64,000 bases of DNA from Hedera helix (Eukaryota > Streptophyta > Magnoliopsida > Apiales > Araliaceae): contig OX359286.1 in assembly GCA_947179155.2 (NCBI GenBank), positions 13,953,913 through 14,017,912 of the forward strand, written 5' to 3'. This document shows, one piece after another, positions 9,741 to 21,769 of this stretch; positions within the stretch are counted from its first letter, which is position 1, and each line of letters starts with the position of its first letter. The notes beneath the pieces are model-generated. The model did no database searches and was not told the DNA's origin. It saw only the letters and a list, made by a program, of their open reading frames with translations. The position numbers were made by a program, and so were the translations under genes.

Positions 9741-12700
9741 TGTGAGGATCCGAATTTTCAGAATTATTTAATAAAATTAAATAAGAATTTAATTGATACA
9801 ATTTTCAAGGTTGTGTAAAGAAATGGTTATTTTATGTGAATAAAAGTACGTGATGAGATTTAATTATTAAATTAAATTTGTACGGAGATCAGGATAAAGT
9901 ATGTTGAATTAAAATAATTAAAAAGTAAATAAATTGTTTAAAAATAATTTATGAGGAATAAAAGATTGTCAGATAAATGTACAATAAATTGTACAATTTA
10001 ATTATTGTGAAAGTACATAAATTATGATTTTAAAGGAGGTTATGTGATAATGTAAATGCATGAATTAAATATGTATATATACACATTTGTATATATATGT
10101 GTGTGTTATGTTTAATTAATAATTATAAATGTTATTAATTATGGCAATTCAGGGATTAATAATTAAATTAATCCGAAAAATTTATGAAAAGCTAATGAGG
10201 AAGTTAGTAAAAAGTGTAATTATTGATTTTAAATTAATTATAAATTATGGAGGAAGTTTAGAAAATAATTGAGAGGAAATGTAATTATATAAGTTATATA
10301 ATAATAAATTATATAATTTATATAAGGAAATTAAAATGTTATATGAAGGAAATTTAATTATATAAATTATATAAGAATAATTATATAATTTATATAAGAA
10401 AAATTAAATTAATTAAGGATGGAAGAAAATTTTATAAATTGTATTTGTGGAAAATGGAAATAATTAGAAAGGAATAGTGTAATTATATAAATTATATTAA
10501 ATTATATAATTTATATAAGAAATTGTTGTGAATATTAAAGAAATTGAATAATAAATAAGAAAAATGAATGTTTTAAGTTATTAAAAATTAAATTTATGTA
10601 TAATGGAATTATTATGACTTTTATGAAAGATAATATTTCAGAAACGAGAACATGTTAATGTAACATATTGTCCAAGTGACGAAGTGAAAAATTACGAAAA
10701 ATAATTTTTATATATTACAGTAATTATTTTATAATTTTTGGAGGTATAAATTACCTCATTTAATTACATGCATGTCATTATGCGTGTACAAAATTTGTCA
10801 AGAAAAGTACCTAGAAAAGGTATTAATATTATTCATAAATCGTATAATGAATTTTGGTAAATTAAAATAAATATTTTATATTTATTATATAAAATATTTA
10901 TTACACGAAATGGTTACGTAATGTATTAAAAAGTAAATTTGCATGTGGCTTATCCGAAAAATTTAAGTCGGTGGTGGCATAAGTTGCATAAGTCGGTGGA
11001 CATGAGATAGGTTTAAACTAAGTCAATTTGCATGCTTATAAAAAGGAGGAAAAAAGGGAAAAGAAATAAAAAGCAAAACAAACACACACAAAACAACTCT
11101 CTCTCTCTCCCATTTTTTTTCATCACCGCCACCCTCTACCACCCACGCACCACCATGGCTAGCAAGAAAAGAAAGTTTTGATGAGATTCAAGGATTTATC
11201 AAGCTTCATGGAAGATTTATTAAAGGTATAAAATCATTTTATTGTTTTATTTTGTGGTAAAATTAATTGTGAAAAGAATTAGTAAATATTTAGGATAATT
11301 ATTCTAAATAATTTTAGGATGTGTATTTATGAATTTCATAATTTTTGGAATAGTTTTGTTGTGGAAATTTGGATCAAAATGGTGTAATTTGTGCTAATTG
11401 TTGGCTGTCGGAAGAAAAACTGGAAAGAGAAAAAAAAAAAAGGAAATCCGCGCATTGCGCGGATGAAAATTTCCGGAACTGGACCAAAACGACGCCGTTT
11501 TGGAGCCGGGAGGGATGGGTCGCGCCTTGCGCGGCTAAAGTTTCCATAAGAAGGGGCTGAACGACGTCGTTTTGAACGACCGGGGGTCGGTCCGCGCAAT
11601 GCTCGGCCTACCGAAACGCGGTATAATTACCGTGTTGCCCCTGCCCTTTTCCAGAAATACCCAACGTGTCCCCAAGGCCGCTGAAGTTACAGGATTGCCC
11701 CTGGACTTTCCGGAAAATTTTGGATTTGTCCCTAACGTTGCCGAAATGATGGAAATGCCCTTGGGCTTTTCGGAAAATACCGAATGAGTCCCTATGGGCG
11801 CGAAAATTACCAAAATACCCCCAGAAAGTGATTTTAAGAAAATAAATGTTTAAAAATTGTTTAAAAATTCTAGAAAATTATAGAAAAATACTAAACATAT
11901 AGAAATGATGTTTGAGCATTAAATTTAATATTTTTGTAAAAATATTAAATATTGAGGATTAATATTTAAATATTTTAAATATTAATCAAATGGGTTTAAA
12001 GGTTAGAAAATGCTTAAATAAAATTTTCGGACAACCGAAAATGCTAAATTTTATCCGGTGAGCCAGGTTATCCGTAGAGAATGTATTTAATATCAAGTTA
12101 AATTAATTTATTAAGGGATGAGGTTAATATAATTAACCATATAAATTAATAATTGGCCTAGAGATGATATTAATTAATTAAATTAATATCATAAGGAGAT
12201 AAATAATTGTTATTTGATTATTTTATGATCATAGGTTGATCAAGTTAAGGGTTTGAACTATAAATTTAAATAACTGGACGTCAGACAAGTTCTTCAGTCC
12301 TTTTTATGTTAAATGTTTAATTGTTATAATATGTTAAAGCTTGTCAAATGCATAGGAATTATGTGTTATGTGATACGTGGATAATATGACAACTATGTGT
12401 ACTTTGTGCAATAATATGAGATATATTGCTATAGTAGAAGCACAAGCACGTGATGTATGACACACACCAAGCATGATAAGGTATGTGATACGTGACGCAT
12501 AAACTGTTGAACTTGCTGAGCCATTGTGCTCATTACTTGGTTAATATATATTTTTTTGCAGGAAATAAATAAATTTCAAAAATATCAGACAATATAAAGA
12601 CAGATAATCACAGAAGGTTGAGAATGTTATTGTTATAGTTCAATAACATAATTTAACGTGAATACAGTTGTTAAGTTTATGTTGATATTTTGTATGTACA

Positions 12701-13143
12701 TATATGTTGAATCCAGACATGATAAGTAAAGTTAAATTTTGAACTGTGATTGTACTAGATAGATGTTGCGATAGAGATTATTAAATGGCTTAATTATGGA
12801 TCATGAAATCAAGAATAATTTGTATGGATATGAATGGTATTAAAATTTGAATGCCGGGCTTTATGATACAAGTGAGAGAAAGGAAAAGTAAAGGTTGCGA
12901 TCCATGGGACTAGGATCGAAATGTAAGGATTTTTAATATCCAATTAATTTAAAACAATGACTAAAAGAAAAAGAAAAATTTATACCGAAAAATTGGTATT
13001 TGATGATTTTAAAAATCAATTTAAAGGATAAAAAAAGGTGATTAAAGATTATTAACAAACCGCAATTCGGACGTAAGATAAATAATGTTTATTAAATACA
13101 AGATTTAAGGGAATAAAGTGGGTCGAATTTCGGGGTCGTTACA
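9741..13143 (+). repeat. 3' LTR of the non-autonomous element
   Basis: 3,403 bases, near-identical to 3528-6853 with scattered substitutions and a few indels. The CpG block is rearranged (extra CCGCGCATTGCGCGG near 11448) and an additional repeat-unit remnant lies at 11794-11822. It contains the tiny ORF copy at 11155-11181 and donor-like AAAG|GTATAA at 11226. Confidence 0.9.
12512..12561 (+). promoter_or_regulatory. LTR acceptor module
   Basis: Copy of the 6224 module with two extra T in the U-rich run (50 bases), ending TTTTTTTGCAG. Confidence 0.6.
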
Positions 13144-13374
13144 AGAATAACCCCAAAATATTTTGAAATGAAAAAGTTATGACAGTTTTAGTAAAGGAGG
13201 GTCGGGCAGGCCTCAAATTAGAGTTTCTGAAATTTTGTACCACCGCTGCAGCGGTCAAACACACTGCCAAAAACATGTTTTAGCTGTTTAGGTCGGGTCG
13301 GGTTAGTCTGGGTCGAGTTTTTAGTGAAAATTTAAGTTGAAATAAGTGTAAAATGAATGTGTTTGAATACTAAA

Positions 13375-13378
<4 letters not shown>

Positions 13379-13441
<63 letters not shown>
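13379..13441. repeat. TA microsatellite
   Basis: About 31 uninterrupted TA units, immediately before the hairpin array, as in the Tekay-like LTRs. Confidence 0.95.
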
Positions 13442-13442
<1 letters not shown>

Positions 13443-13527
13443 CTAATAATGACTTAATGGTAGCTAAATGTTTAAAAATAAAGACTAAAGTTAACCCAAT
13501 TAAAAAGTTAAATATTGATATTGTTTA

Positions 13528-14160
13528 AAGAGTATTAAAATATTATTAAATGATAAATAATATTAGTATGAGATTAAAATGTTGTTAAATGATTAATAAC
13601 ATTCGTAAATGATTAAAATATTATTACATGGTTAATAATATTAATAGGTGATTAAAAAATTATTAAATGGTTACTAATATTAATAAGAGATTAAGATATT
13701 ATTAAATGATGAATAATATTAGTAAGCCATTAAAATATTATTAAATGGTTAATAATATTAATAAGAGATTAAAATATTATTAAATGTTGAATAATATTAG
13801 TAAGAGATTAAAATATTATTAAATGTTTAATAATATTAATAAGAGATTAAAATATTATTAAATGGTGAATAATACTAGTAAGCGATTAAAATATTATTAA
13901 ATGGTTAATAATATTAATAAGGGATTAAAATATTATTAAATGGTTTATAACATTAATAAGAGATTAAAATATTATTAAATGATTAATAATATTAATAATA
14001 AATTAAAATATTAATAAATAGTTAATAATATTAATAAATAAATAAAATATTATTAAATGGTTAATAATATTAGTAAGAGATTAAAATATTATTAAATGAT
14101 TAATAATATTAATAAGTGATTCAAATATTATTAAATGGTTAATAATATTTGAATGTAGTT
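13528..14160 (+). repeat. Array of about 39-bp hairpin units
   Basis: Roughly 15 degenerate units, each with AATATTATTAA, a short spacer such as ATGG or ATGA, and TTAATAATATT, separated by AATAAGAGATTA-like linkers. The two arms are exact reverse complements, so each unit can fold. Confidence 0.8.
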
Positions 14161-14867
14161 ATATATTATCAAAGGTAGATAATATTTTGAGGTAATTAGT
14201 ACATTATTAAATGTCCAAATCATTAAGTTAAATAAAAGAAGAAACTTTAATTGAATTAAACCAATATAAATTGTTCATTTGTGACTAATTTAGACAACTT
14301 ATTAAAAGTGGGTCGTACGATGATGCGTAGTGAAGGCGTAAGTTGGTTAAGCGTACCTGACATGCCCGAATTATATTTTGGGCTAGGATTTTTGTCCGAA
14401 ACTTAAGGGTTCATTTGTTGGACATCTTAAGAGTTAATAATTTGAAGTTACAGTCTTATATAAAGATTAAGTAATAGTCATTTTAACTAATAATGATATC
14501 AATTTCATATATAAATTGTAGGTTGAACGAAAGACGCAAAATAAGCATAAATAGTATAAGCGAACCAGACGAAATTTTCAGAGCTTGCTCCTATGTGCAT
14601 TGCTATGCTACAATGTGATATTAAATTATTGATATAAATATATATTGATGATATTTGTGATATGTGAAAAGCATGAGATATGATTACATAAGAAATATGT
14701 ACAAAATATGAAGCATGAATTGATAGAGACTAGTTGTTTATTATATGTGATGCATGAGAAGTATGAAACATTCATAAAATGAAAAGCATGAAATGCATGA
14801 TGTAGGAATAAAATGCAAAATATGTATAACATGTGAAGCATATAATGTGTTATGTGTAACTGTTAGA

Positions 14868-14915
14868 CTTGCTGAGCCGTCGTGCTCACTTTTGCTATAA
14901 AATCAACACTTTCAG
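14868..14915 (+). promoter_or_regulatory. LTR acceptor module
   Basis: 48 bases from CTTGCTGAGCCGTCGTGCTC to CACTTTCAG. The hairpin TGAGC-CGTCGT-GCTCA is perfect here. Confidence 0.65.
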
Positions 14916-15377
14916 ATAAGTACAAGATATTAGAAGATTTCGTCAAAGATCAAGGATCAGGAATGCGTATTACTTTCAACGAATGTTTAAGTAATTGTTG
15001 TAGTTATGAGTCCGTATTGGATAGGTAAAATGATTGTGTAATTAAAGAAATGATTTGTATGTAATTTGAGTGTTTAAATACTCAAATTGATTGTAATAGA
15101 ATGAACTCGTATCAGGTATGATATTGAGACATATTAGAAATTTATAAAGATTGCGATTCTGGAATAGAAAGAGATGTTGTAAAGTTTTAAATAAATGATT
15201 ATTTAGCAATTATAATATTGATGTAAGTCATGAACGATAAGAAAAAGGTTGTACAGTGGTAAACCAGATTTGAAGTTCAGGGGACTCGAATTTGGGGTCG
15301 TCACAAACGGTCGACATCTATTGTTCCAATAAAAGCATAAGCTAAAGTAAAACATAGTACAACTGAAACATCCATAC

Positions 15378-15504
15378 CTGCATTATATTCTTAGCCGTTT
15401 TATCAACTCTTTTAAACTTGATGCGTGGAGCTATATTAGAGATGGAAGAAGAAGTATCTTGTGAAATTGATTCACCAGAATTACCCAGTGTTGTAATGCG
15501 CCTA
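15378..15504 (-). CDS. Host exon resembling organellar ribosomal protein L19 (partial gene)
   Basis: On the minus strand an open 127-base segment is bounded by an acceptor (CTTTTCACAG) and a donor (GCAG|GTATGG). It encodes 42 residues that include a Ser/Thr-rich stretch and APRIKFKRVDKTAKNIMQ. From memory this resembles the region just before the L19 domain of plant mitochondrial or chloroplast L19-family proteins; I could not check it. The next exon would lie to the left, but an LTR ends at 15305, only 72 bases into the intron, so the rest is outside the window or lost. The acceptor implies the previous exon ends one base into a codon. I cannot tell whether the gene is still expressed. Confidence 0.5.
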
Positions 15505-16439
15505 CTGTGAAAAGTTGGAATCGAATTAGCATAAAAAAAAAAAAAAAGTTGGCATCACTGCTACTTGCTGCAAAGAAATTAGATGAGAATTTATGTAGAA
15601 TTCTGAAAGTATAAATTACTATTAAGTGAAGTCCACCACTCTGTTTGGGATTCAAACTTGTTCAATTCAACTAGATTGAAAAATACAAATGACTTACTCT
15701 TTGGAATTAAACCCAAGAGATTATTAAAAATAAAATAAGTAAGAAAATGCATATATCACAATTGTTAAGACCCTAAACAGAACCTACCATAGCATTAGCT
15801 TTTCTATACAACTATACTCGTCAGAAGTCAAACTATTTACTTGATTTTGCTTCTAGGCACCTAGCTCATAATGGTAACAGTTACTTATTAAAAGGCAAAA
15901 GAATAATTTAACTGCAAAACTCCTAAGAAACATGTTATTTCTACACTTAGCTTTTCAATACATACATAAGTGTATACAGACACCAACACACACATACACA
16001 CATGTACGTATCTGTGATATATCAAGATAAAAGGGTTAATCTCCGGCAATTGATGTAATGGTAGAGGATTGACAATAATATTTTGCATGGAAATTGGAAA
16101 AGCTTAAAATAAAAACTCCTTGACAAATTTGAGAAAATAAGCTTACACCAAGTCTAGGGGGTTGTTACCATAACTTGATTAACTTAGGTCTAGAATGAGT
16201 TATGTAATTTTGTTTATTCTGACTATGTTCCTTGTGAGTATTTCATTATGATAACAAAATTCAGCTTGCATAAGAGAAAATATAATGACTAACTTTGTTT
16301 TCAATAAAAGAATCCGAATTTCTATGTTTTTCTCTTAATTCATAAGGTTATACCACAGTTCCTACTTAGTTTAATTCAAAGTATAACAGCTGGTATCGAC
16401 GAACAACTAAATTATATAGTTCTCAATGGAAAAATCTCA

Positions 16440-16736
16440 TCACAATAAATAAAACCTGAACAAAACTTCAACAGCAGACACACATAACCTTAGAATTAAA
16501 AACAAAAACAAGAGGCACCGGACCTCAAAAAAGCTGCCTTTATGAGGCAAAGTGTTTTGTGAAACATCCTCAATTATAGAATTAAAGTCATACATATTTA
16601 GTGGACACACGTGCTCTGAGTCCTCATTGTACCATCTAGTGGAGTCGATCCCGTGCTCGGCACACACCATTTCCCAAAACTCGGCTCCGATTTGGTTTTC
16701 GCATTGCCTTCCTTGGATATGCAGAATCTCACACAT
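16440..16736 (-). pseudogene. Beta-tubulin N-terminus-like fragment
   Basis: The minus-strand frame from the ATG at 16736 opens with MCEILHIQG, then QCENQIGAEFWEMVCAEHG, then IDST. This is clearly beta-tubulin-like, but Arg2 of the MREI autoregulation motif is Cys and two glycines of the GGQCGNQ nucleotide-binding loop are changed. Homology stops after about 35 residues. The following residues (about 16630-16510) are not tubulin that I recognise. Full-length beta-tubulin is about 445 residues, so this is a fragment. Possible donors occur at the end (CAG|GTTTTA near 16445), but none has the phase needed by the exon at 15504. A captured fragment or decayed duplicate is likely. Confidence 0.6.
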
Positions 16737-16739
16737 TTT

Positions 16740-17330
16740 CTGTATGTCTATTCATAAGATATACATAGAGAGATTAATCAGAGTAATTTTGTCAAAAACT
16801 CTTTAGATTTAAATAGATTTAGATTTTGAGCTTTAAGGATTTGGTTTGGTTTGAGAGAGAGAAAGATAGTAATCGGTGTAGATGAAAGAGAATGAGTTGA
16901 TTAAAATAAAATTATGGGTTTATTTTGATTATATATATATTTTTCAAGTAAAACACGATTTAATGATAGATTATTTCTTTTTGAAAATTGATCAACGATT
17001 TAGGTTAGATTTGACTTTTGACCGATTTAATCCAACGGTTATATGTATGTTCATTTAAATGAACAATTGAGATCAAATACATATATTATTTTTCTTTTTC
17101 TGCTAAACAAGCAATTACTTAAACTTTAAAATTAAGTACCAATATTATACTTTGTAATATTTATATTTTAATGTATTATTGTTTAATTGATTAGATGTTT
17201 ATATATAATTTAATATTTATAATGTCTATTAGTTATAATTTATAATAATTTTTTAATATTACTAAAAATATTTTAAAGTTAAACTTTATATTTAATAATT
17301 TAAATATAGATATTATGCCTAACTTACTCC
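16740..17330. other. AT-rich intergenic sequence
   Basis: Upstream of the tubulin-like start on the minus strand, with a CT-rich (GAGAGAGA on plus) stretch near 16853. No further gene or repeat family is recognised. Confidence 0.5.
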
Positions 17331-17690
17331 CGAAAACACAAAAGTGGTTAATCTAGAGAGTTGTACCATAATAGATTTCATAAGGAGTTTTAAGTAGGAC
17401 ATGTCTCAACAAAACTCTCTTATGTATATAACAAGACATTGCTACTACATCGACCAAAAAATATTTAGGAAAAAGATATTCACTTATCATAGTGTTAGCT
17501 ATTTCTTAAAGGGTTCGATTCTTCCTTTCAACAACACCATTGGATTGTCGTGTGTAATGAACAAAAAAGTTATAGCTTATACCATGCTTATTATAGAAAT
17601 TACAGAAAGGTCAATATTTTATATACTTATACAAGTCCGAACTAATATTGTTCTTAATTTTTTAGATACTTATTGAAATGTTTAATATAT
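17330..17690 (-). pseudogene. Ty1/copia integrase fragment
   Basis: The minus strand encodes, with stops, the end of a copia-type integrase core: HGISYNFFV, SNGVVERKNRTL, ISEYLFPKYF, then RVLLRHVLLKTPYEIYYG. NGVVERKNRTL is the hallmark around the catalytic Glu in copia elements. Several stop codons break the frame and there are no neighbouring copia domains or LTRs. It is an old relic, unrelated to the gypsy-type LTRs around it. Confidence 0.8.
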
Positions 17691-17739
17691 TAGATAATAT
17701 ATATTACAGAATTATATATGTAATATACATATCCACACA

Positions 17740-18577
17740 TAGTGATGCACAAATGGCTTGCGGCCCCGCCTTGGTCCGGCCTGGGCCCGACCTGGTCAAA
17801 GCCCGGCCTGGTCAAGGCCTAGCCTGAAGGCCACAAATAGGCCACATTTTTTTGGCTTAGATCTGTCCTGGCCTGCCCTGCCAATAAGCCCGACCTGTGG
17901 CTTGGCCTAGGGCCTGACCCGGTCTGGCCTGGGGCCTGGCCTGGTTCACCCAAAGCTCGGTTTGGCCTGCCAATTTTCTTTATTCGCTACTTCAATTCTC
18001 CCATTGCAGACGAAAACTTCATCTTTGTGACAACTCATTCAATAAACAAAATAAAATTGACGTCTTTTAATACGTTTATTCATGCATGTTTGTTTATATA
18101 CGAATAAAGAAATTCATAAAAACACATTGACTAGTGTAATATATAAGAAATTTTCTTACCTAGCTAGCAACCTACACTTCTTACAGATATTTCATTGCAT
18201 CTTAATTTTAATAAATACTTAGCTTAACAACTACAAAGTCATTTGCAAAATAATAATAATAATAAAAAAGATATTTTTCATTATTGTAATTTGAAAACTG
18301 TAACTTGTAATACATTACTTTTAATTAATATATCAATTAAGTTTAAAATTTTAATTAGTGTTTTAATAATATTTAAAATTACTAAAAAAATTATTTGAAT
18401 GGATCGAATCGGACGGGACTGGCTTAGCTTGGCCTGGCAGGCCCCCTTTTTGAGAGCCAAGCCCGGCCTGGCCTGGCCTGCAGGCCAAAAGTCAAAGGCC
18501 CGCCCTGGCCTGGTCAACGACCAATGCCTGACAGGCCTAGGCCGGGCCGGGCCAGGTCGGCCTGTTGTGCATGCCTA
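17740..18577. mobile_element. Non-autonomous hAT-like DNA element
   Basis: 838 bases with terminal inverted repeats TAGTGATGCACAA and TTGTGCATGCCTA (11 of 13 positions match) and a perfect 8-bp target duplication TCCACACA (17732-17739, 18578-18585). An 8-bp duplication indicates the hAT superfamily. Both subterminal regions are packed with GGCC, GGCCTGGCC and GGCCCGGCC motifs, a striking GC contrast with the AT-rich centre. It encodes no transposase, and the Pro/Arg/Gly-rich frames across the GGCC tracts are compositional. Confidence 0.85.
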
Positions 18578-19261
18578 TCCACACACATACTTATGATATT
18601 ATTATCATATATTTATTTTATTTTATTTTATTTATTTCATCAAATGATCTTATGATAAAATTAATAGATGAATATGACATAAACTAAGTGTAACAACCCT
18701 GAAATTCGACACACTATATTATCTTCAACTTTGTATTTATTATACATTATCTTCATAACGTCCAAATTTTGGTTCGTTAATAAATCTTTAATCACCTTAA
18801 TCGATCCATTAATTGATTTCAAAATCATTAATTACCAAAATTTTTGGTACAATTTTTTTTTTTCAATTCATTGTATTAAAACATTTGGATATTAAAATCC
18901 TTACATCGTGATCCTAGTCCCTGGATCATAATATTTACTTTTTCTTTTCTTTCTGTTACAAATATCGTAAAACTCAACATTTAAAATTTAATATTGTATA
19001 TATATTCATACAACATCTTTCGTTTCATAAATCATAATTAAATCATTTAATAATTTCTATCGTAACATCTATCTAGTACAATCACAGTTCAAAATTTAAC
19101 TTTACTTATCCTGTCTGGATTCGACATATATGTACATACGAAACATCATTATAAACTTAACATATGTATCCACATTGAATGGAAAATATAACAAAACGTT
19201 TACAACCTTCTAGTCAATTCATCTCTAAATTAATCCGATATTCTTGAAATTCATTTCTTTC

Positions 19262-19309
19262 TTGCAAAAATATTTATTAAGCAAGTAATGAGCACAACGG
19301 CTCAGCAAG
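19262..19309 (-). promoter_or_regulatory. LTR acceptor module, mutated acceptor
   Basis: On the minus strand CTTGCTGAGCCGTTGTGCTC is followed 48 bases on by TTTTTGCAAG, where relatives have TTTTTGCAGG. The change removes the CAG, so this copy may no longer splice at that base. Confidence 0.5.
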
Positions 19310-20544
19310 TTCAACAGTTTATGCGTCACATAGCACATACCTTAATATGCTCGGTGTGTGTCATACATCATGTGTTTGTGCTTCTACTACAACAATATAT
19401 CTCAAATTATTGCACAAAGTACACATAGTTGTCATATTAGCCACATATCATATAACACATAATTTATATGCATTTAAACAAGGAATAACATATCATAACA
19501 TACATCATTTAACATTAAGGGACTGAAGAACTTGCATGGCATCCAGTTATTTAAATTGATATCTCAAACCCTTAACTCGATCAACCTATGATCATAAAAT
19601 AATCAAATAATAATTATTTATCTCTTTATGATATTAACTTACTTAATTAATATCATCTCTGAGCCAATTATTAATTTATATGGTTAATTATATTAACCTT
19701 GTCCTTTAAAATATTAACATAACTTAATACTTAATACCTTCACTACAGACAACCCGACTCATTGGATAAAATTTAACATTTCTGATTGTCCGAATATTTT
19801 ATTTAACCATTTTCTAAATTGTAACCTTATTAGAATAATATTTAAATAATTAAATATTAATCTCCAATATTTAATATTTAATCAAAAATATTAAATTTAA
19901 TGCCCAAACATCATTTCTATATTTTTAGTATTTTTCTATAATTTTCTATGATTTTTAAACAATTTTTAAACATTTATTTCATTAAAAACCAATTTCTGGG
20001 GGCATTTTGGTAATTTTCGTGCCCTTAGGGACAAAAACGAAATTTTTGGAAAAGCCCAGGGGCATTTTAGTAATTACCGCGCTCTAGGGACACGCTCAGT
20101 AATAGTTGAAAAGTCCAGGGGCAAAACCATCATTTCACCGCGTGGCCGACCGCCACGCGTTGCGCGGCCTTCCCCCTTACGCCAGCCAAACGACGTCGTC
20201 TGGCCTGGCGTCAGCACCTATCTCAGCGGCGCATTGCGCGACTTCCCTTCCACCCCTCAAAACGACGTCGTTTCATCCGAGGCAGAAGAAAAACTGACTG
20301 CGCGTCATGCGCGGTCGACCCTTAACAAATTTTCTCCTTCTTGCTGCAATATTGCACCAACTTTCCAATTTTAATCCCTTTTTGATCTAAACTTCCACAA
20401 CATAACGCTTCTAAAAATCATATAAATCACATATATACCTCCATAAATTATTTGGAATAATTATTATAATTATTTCCTATTTTTCCACACAATTTATTTT
20501 CACACTAATAAATACAAAAATAAATTAATTAAAATGCTTTATAC

Positions 20545-20633
20545 CTTCTAAAACTTGAATTTCCTTCCTTGAAGCTTGCTATATACATGTTAACATTAAA
20601 CCTTTTTCTTCTCTTGGAGCTCGGTGGCGGCAT
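20545..20633 (-). CDS. Small basic LTR ORF, putative first exon
   Basis: From the ATG at 20633 the minus strand reads MPPPSSKRRKRF and stays open for 29 codons to a donor-like AGAAG|GTATAAAG at 20545. It is the counterpart of the tiny frames at 4942 and 24104. After the acceptor, a frame reading KEMNFKNIG matches KEINFKNIR in the relatives. Coding is an inference from this conservation, and the mutated acceptor makes this copy doubtful. Confidence 0.35.
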
Positions 20634-21688
20634 GGTGGTGTTGCTTCGGTGGAAGAGCAAAGAGAGAGAGTGGTGTTATGTTTTCATTCCTTTCTTCTTA
20701 TTTCTTTTCCTTCCACATATATATATATAAACCATATTTACATGAATTGTTTTTGAAACCCCTCTTAAGTCCACCGCCTCTCTCTCCTCCCAATTCGGAT
20801 AAACCAACATGCAAGAATAAAAATAAAAATGAAAATTTACTACATTATGTAATTATCTCGTGTAATAAATATTTTATATAATGTATATAAAATATTTATT
20901 TTAATTCACAAAAATTCATAATATGATTTATCATTAATATTAATACCTTTTCGGGTACTTTATTTGACAAGTTTTGTACACGCATAATAACGTGCATGTA
21001 ATTATATGAGGTAATTTATACCTCCAAAAATCGTAAAATAATTCATAGGACGTATAAAAATTATTTTTCGTAATTTTTCACTTCGTTACTTGGACAACAT
21101 ATTACACTAACATGTTCACGTTTCTGAAATATTATCTTTCATAAAAGTAATAATAATTACATTATACATAAATATAATTTTTTTAATAACTTAAAACATT
21201 CCTTTTTCTTATTTATTATTCAATTTCTTTAATATTCACATTAACTTTCCTTATATAAATTATATAATTTAATATTATATAGTTTATATAATTACATTAT
21301 TCATTTTTAAATAATTTCCATTTTACACAAAATACAACTTATAAAATTTTCTTCCACCCTTAATTAATTTAATTCTCTTATATAAATTATATAATTATTC
21401 TTATATAATTTATATAATTATTATTTCCTTCATACAACATTTTAATTTCCTTATATAAATTATATAATAATTATTATATAATTTATATAATTACATTTCT
21501 TCTCAATTAATTTCTAAACTTCCTCTATAATTCATAATTAATTTAAAATCAATAATTACAATTTTTACTAACTTCCTCATTAACTTTTATTTAACTTTGG
21601 ATTAATTTAATTATTAATCCCTTAATTCTCATAATTGATGAAATTTATAATTATAATAATTAAACATAACCACACATATATATTCAAA

Positions 21689-21764
<76 letters not shown>
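21689..21764. repeat. TG then TA microsatellite
   Basis: Six TG units followed by about 32 TA units inside the minus-strand solo LTR. Confidence 0.95.

Positions 21765-21769
<5 letters not shown>

Larger units (their letters stand above)
3528..13143 (+). mobile_element. Non-autonomous LTR retrotransposon (LARD-like), complete
   Basis: Two nearly identical LTRs (3528-6853 and 9741-13143) start TGTGAGGATCC and end GGGGTCGTTACA. They enclose 2,887 bases that start with an initiator-Met-type primer-binding site and end with a polypurine tract. The element is flanked by a perfect 5-bp duplication AGAAT (3523-3527 and 13144-13148) and sits inside another LTR. The interior has no reading frame resembling gag or pol, so it must depend on proteins from another element. 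By structure it is a large retrotransposon derivative. By LTR layout it is close to Tekay-type elements, but no coding domain confirms that. Confidence 0.9.
13144..15305 (+). mobile_element. Second half of the split LTR
   Basis: Continues the LTR interrupted at 3527. In order it holds the perfect 12-bp palindrome CCGCTGCAGCGG (13243-13254), a GGTCGGGTCGGGTT run, a TA microsatellite, an AT-rich hairpin array and the acceptor module at 14868. It ends CGAATTTGGGGTCGTCACA. This order matches the Tekay-like LTR at 50814 although most of the sequence does not align. No primer-binding site follows, so it is a solo or 3' LTR, inserted next to host-like exon sequence. Confidence 0.75.

Noticed and set aside
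13528..14160. CRISPR-like array
   Set aside because: Repeats are degenerate 39-base AT-rich hairpins without unique spacers, in a plant LTR.
18281..18596. Gly/Pro/Arg/Ala-rich frames in the GGCC region
   Set aside because: Translations of GGCC repeats at the end of the hAT-like element.
20106..20297. 63-codon frame near 20.1 kb
   Set aside because: Runs through the CpG palindrome block of the minus-strand LTR against its sense direction.
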